Source: Lunularia cruciata
Taxonomy: Eukaryota; Streptophyta; Marchantiopsida; Lunulariales; Lunulariaceae
Direction of reading: 5' to 3'
Assembly (NCBI GenBank): GCA_948567375.1
Contig: OX419756.1
Span: 45,398,333-45,462,332 of the forward strand
DNA: 64,000 nucleotides
The notes beneath the pieces were generated by a model. That model was not told the DNA's origin. It searched no databases and worked only from the letters and a program-made list of their open reading frames with translations. This document shows, piece by piece, positions 62,401-64,000 of this stretch. The translations under genes were made by a program, and so were the position numbers. Every line of letters starts with the position of its first letter. Position 1 is the first letter of the stretch.

Positions 62401-63693
62401 AAATGTCACTCTCCATGGACCCAAAGCCAATCAAAATTTCTAAAATAGCTGATTGTGCCCTTGTCTAATCCTTTGCAAAGTTTCATGGCCTAATCCAAAC
62501 TCAATTTGTAGATATGGATCAATTCTTAAGTTGGGTTAACTTGTGAGCTCTACAGACCCAAGTATACTTGATCCAAGACGCTGAATTCTTCTTTTGAGGA
62601 ATTCATTTGAAAATTTGACATAGAGGTGCAAAACCTCACCACAAACAACACTAGAAATTTTCATAAGGTGACTTGAACTACAACTTGGGGGTGATCAAAA
62701 CTCCAAACCTAATTACCAGCTCTTCTCCAACACCTTACATCCCAAAAGCACCAACTTCAATCAACCAGATCTGATTTGAGATTGACCCAAAACTATAATT
62801 TCTTGAGCTCAGCACTATAAGCACTTTGTCTACTCTCCAACCCCATTGACAAATAATGAAAATGTTTCAAGAAGCTCTCCCAATTGCCTACTTTGTGCTC
62901 TTGGACATGAATTCTACCCTCCTTCATTCAATCAATAATATCCCTCCCAAAATCTGCTCAAACTATCTGATTTTAGTCTCTAGATTGTAGCCTATCAGCT
63001 CCGCTCTCCAATTGTGGTCTCCATCCCTGAAATGCCTTCCTCTACTCTCTTGCTGGTCAAAAAACTCTAGAATTTTCCTCATGAGACCCAATCTCTTGCA
63101 AATGTATCATTTAGTCTTTTCATTTTTTAACAGATGTGCCCCACAACTCCACCCTAAAGCTATTGAGAAAAAATTAAAGCATTCCCCATCTAAAGAAGCA
63201 CATAGATTGTCAAATCCCAGACTTGCTCATAAGTAAGCACCGGAAAGATGATAGGATCCAAGTTTCCTATCACCAACTCCATGAATATTGCTCCCAAACA
63301 TACCACCATCCTATCTCGTAAGCTATCATGGTGTAAAATCTGAAGCCTGATGAGAAAAGGATTCAGGAGTGGAAGATCAAAAGTATGGGACATCTCATGC
63401 TCAAATGTTGCCTCCAATGCTCTACCACTTGTGCTTTGTTACAACTCTCACCTCCAACATCCTCTTCTCTCTTGGGACTCTTCACTATAACACACTTGTC
63501 TCTCCACACTCCCTCACCTATATATATCAAAGCCCTTGAACAAGATAAGTTTATAACCTATGTGTCCAAGTGCATACATGTACATAGATTGTCTCATTTG
63601 TGTGATCTATCATACAACCTACTCTACTAATGTGGAAATAACCATGATAATTTACTTTTTTATGGGCTACGCAAACCACAACAATGTGTGCTC
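59410..63693. repeat. Large imperfect inverted repeat, ~2.1-kb arms
   Basis: The left arm (59410 to about 61525) is the reverse complement of the right arm (about 61640 to 63693). Matching points: GAGATGTCCCAT at 59726 with ATGGGACATCTC at 63386; GTGCATGTTA at 61421 with TAACATGCAC at 61718; TTGACAAAAATTACAGAGAG near 61238 with its complement near 61900. The coordinate sums stay close to 123,100-123,150, so the centre is near 61,560. The arms differ at many sites and lack recognisable genes. A block at 61525-61630 also occurs inverted at 63670-63790. Confidence 0.85.
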
Positions 63694-64000
63694 AGATTAG
63701 TAGTGACAAATCTATGCACAACCTCTAATCTATAAGCTCCATAGTTAAGCACATTGTGTATTCCCAAAGAAAGGAAAGGTATGACAAGGTGCATACCACT
63801 TCATTCTCTTGCTACTTCTATATTGACAATGACATCAACTATCAAGGTGAAAAAACCAAAGATGAATGTTTTTATCTCAGCAAGAATCTCCCATATAATA
63901 TTTTCATTCTCAAGAATAGTAAAGTAGAAGCCCTACAAAATGACAAGACTTCCTCAACTAATTCAAAAGAGATATTCCTATAGAATGCATTGTGCATGAT
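63694..64000 (+). other. Right end of the window; unassigned open frame
   Basis: A plus-strand frame, 63756-63983 (DKVHTTSFSCYFYID ... YNIFILKNSKVEALQN), is open but I do not recognise it; it may be the start of another degraded retroelement protein. Its lower part overlaps the block shared with 61525-61630. Confidence 0.3.

Noticed and set aside
1-64000. tRNA, rRNA or CRISPR features
   Set aside because: No cloverleaf with an A/B box pair, no rRNA core sequence and no regularly spaced short repeats were found by eye.

Overview
The window looks like nuclear DNA of a land plant. It has spliced genes with GT-AG introns, plant-type chlorophyllase and plastid methyltransferase families, transit-peptide-like N termini, and long nests of decayed Ty3/gypsy retrotransposons. 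I infer a non-seed plant (bryophyte, lycophyte or fern grade) from the short introns, the mixture of retroelements and the unusual gene content, but the sequence does not settle the species.

Left part (1-20 kb) is gene-bearing. In order: a pyruvoyl-dependent arginine decarboxylase-like gene of the chlamydial type with a plant N-terminal extension (minus strand, cut by the left edge); a 300-residue intronless TSPO/translocator protein (minus); a dead non-LTR reverse transcriptase (7.2-10 kb, plus); an eight-exon At4g29590-like SAM-dependent methyltransferase (11.3-14.8 kb, minus); an AT-rich gene desert; and a two-exon chlorophyllase (17.8-19.6 kb, plus) with a readable TATA box and a likely 5' UTR intron. 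TSPO and chlorophyllase both handle tetrapyrroles.

Middle part (20-31 kb) is a diverged segmental duplication. Copy A (about 20.1-25.4 kb) and copy B (about 27.2-30.7 kb) share an unrecognised, probably decaying locus with a tandem array of exon-like units. Each copy has its own insertion, and the other copy serves as the empty site. Copy A carries a 2.5-kb piece holding a Penelope-like reverse transcriptase between two TA microsatellites. Copy B carries an 839-bp piece with a copia-like primer-binding site.

Right part (31-64 kb) is almost entirely Ty3/gypsy material. A chromovirus with a relict chromodomain (42.2-55.85 kb) is split by a younger 7.8-kb gypsy element (48.02-55.83 kb) with two ~690-bp LTRs; a third LTR of the same family lies at 31.9 kb. 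Other fragments lie at 35.8-41.2 and 57-59 kb. At the far right is an inverted repeat with ~2.1-kb arms centred near 61.56 kb. A perfect 31-bp-arm palindrome (41.35 kb) and a 60-bp coding tandem repeat inside the chromovirus (44.3 kb) stand out. No tRNA, rRNA or CRISPR array was recognised.
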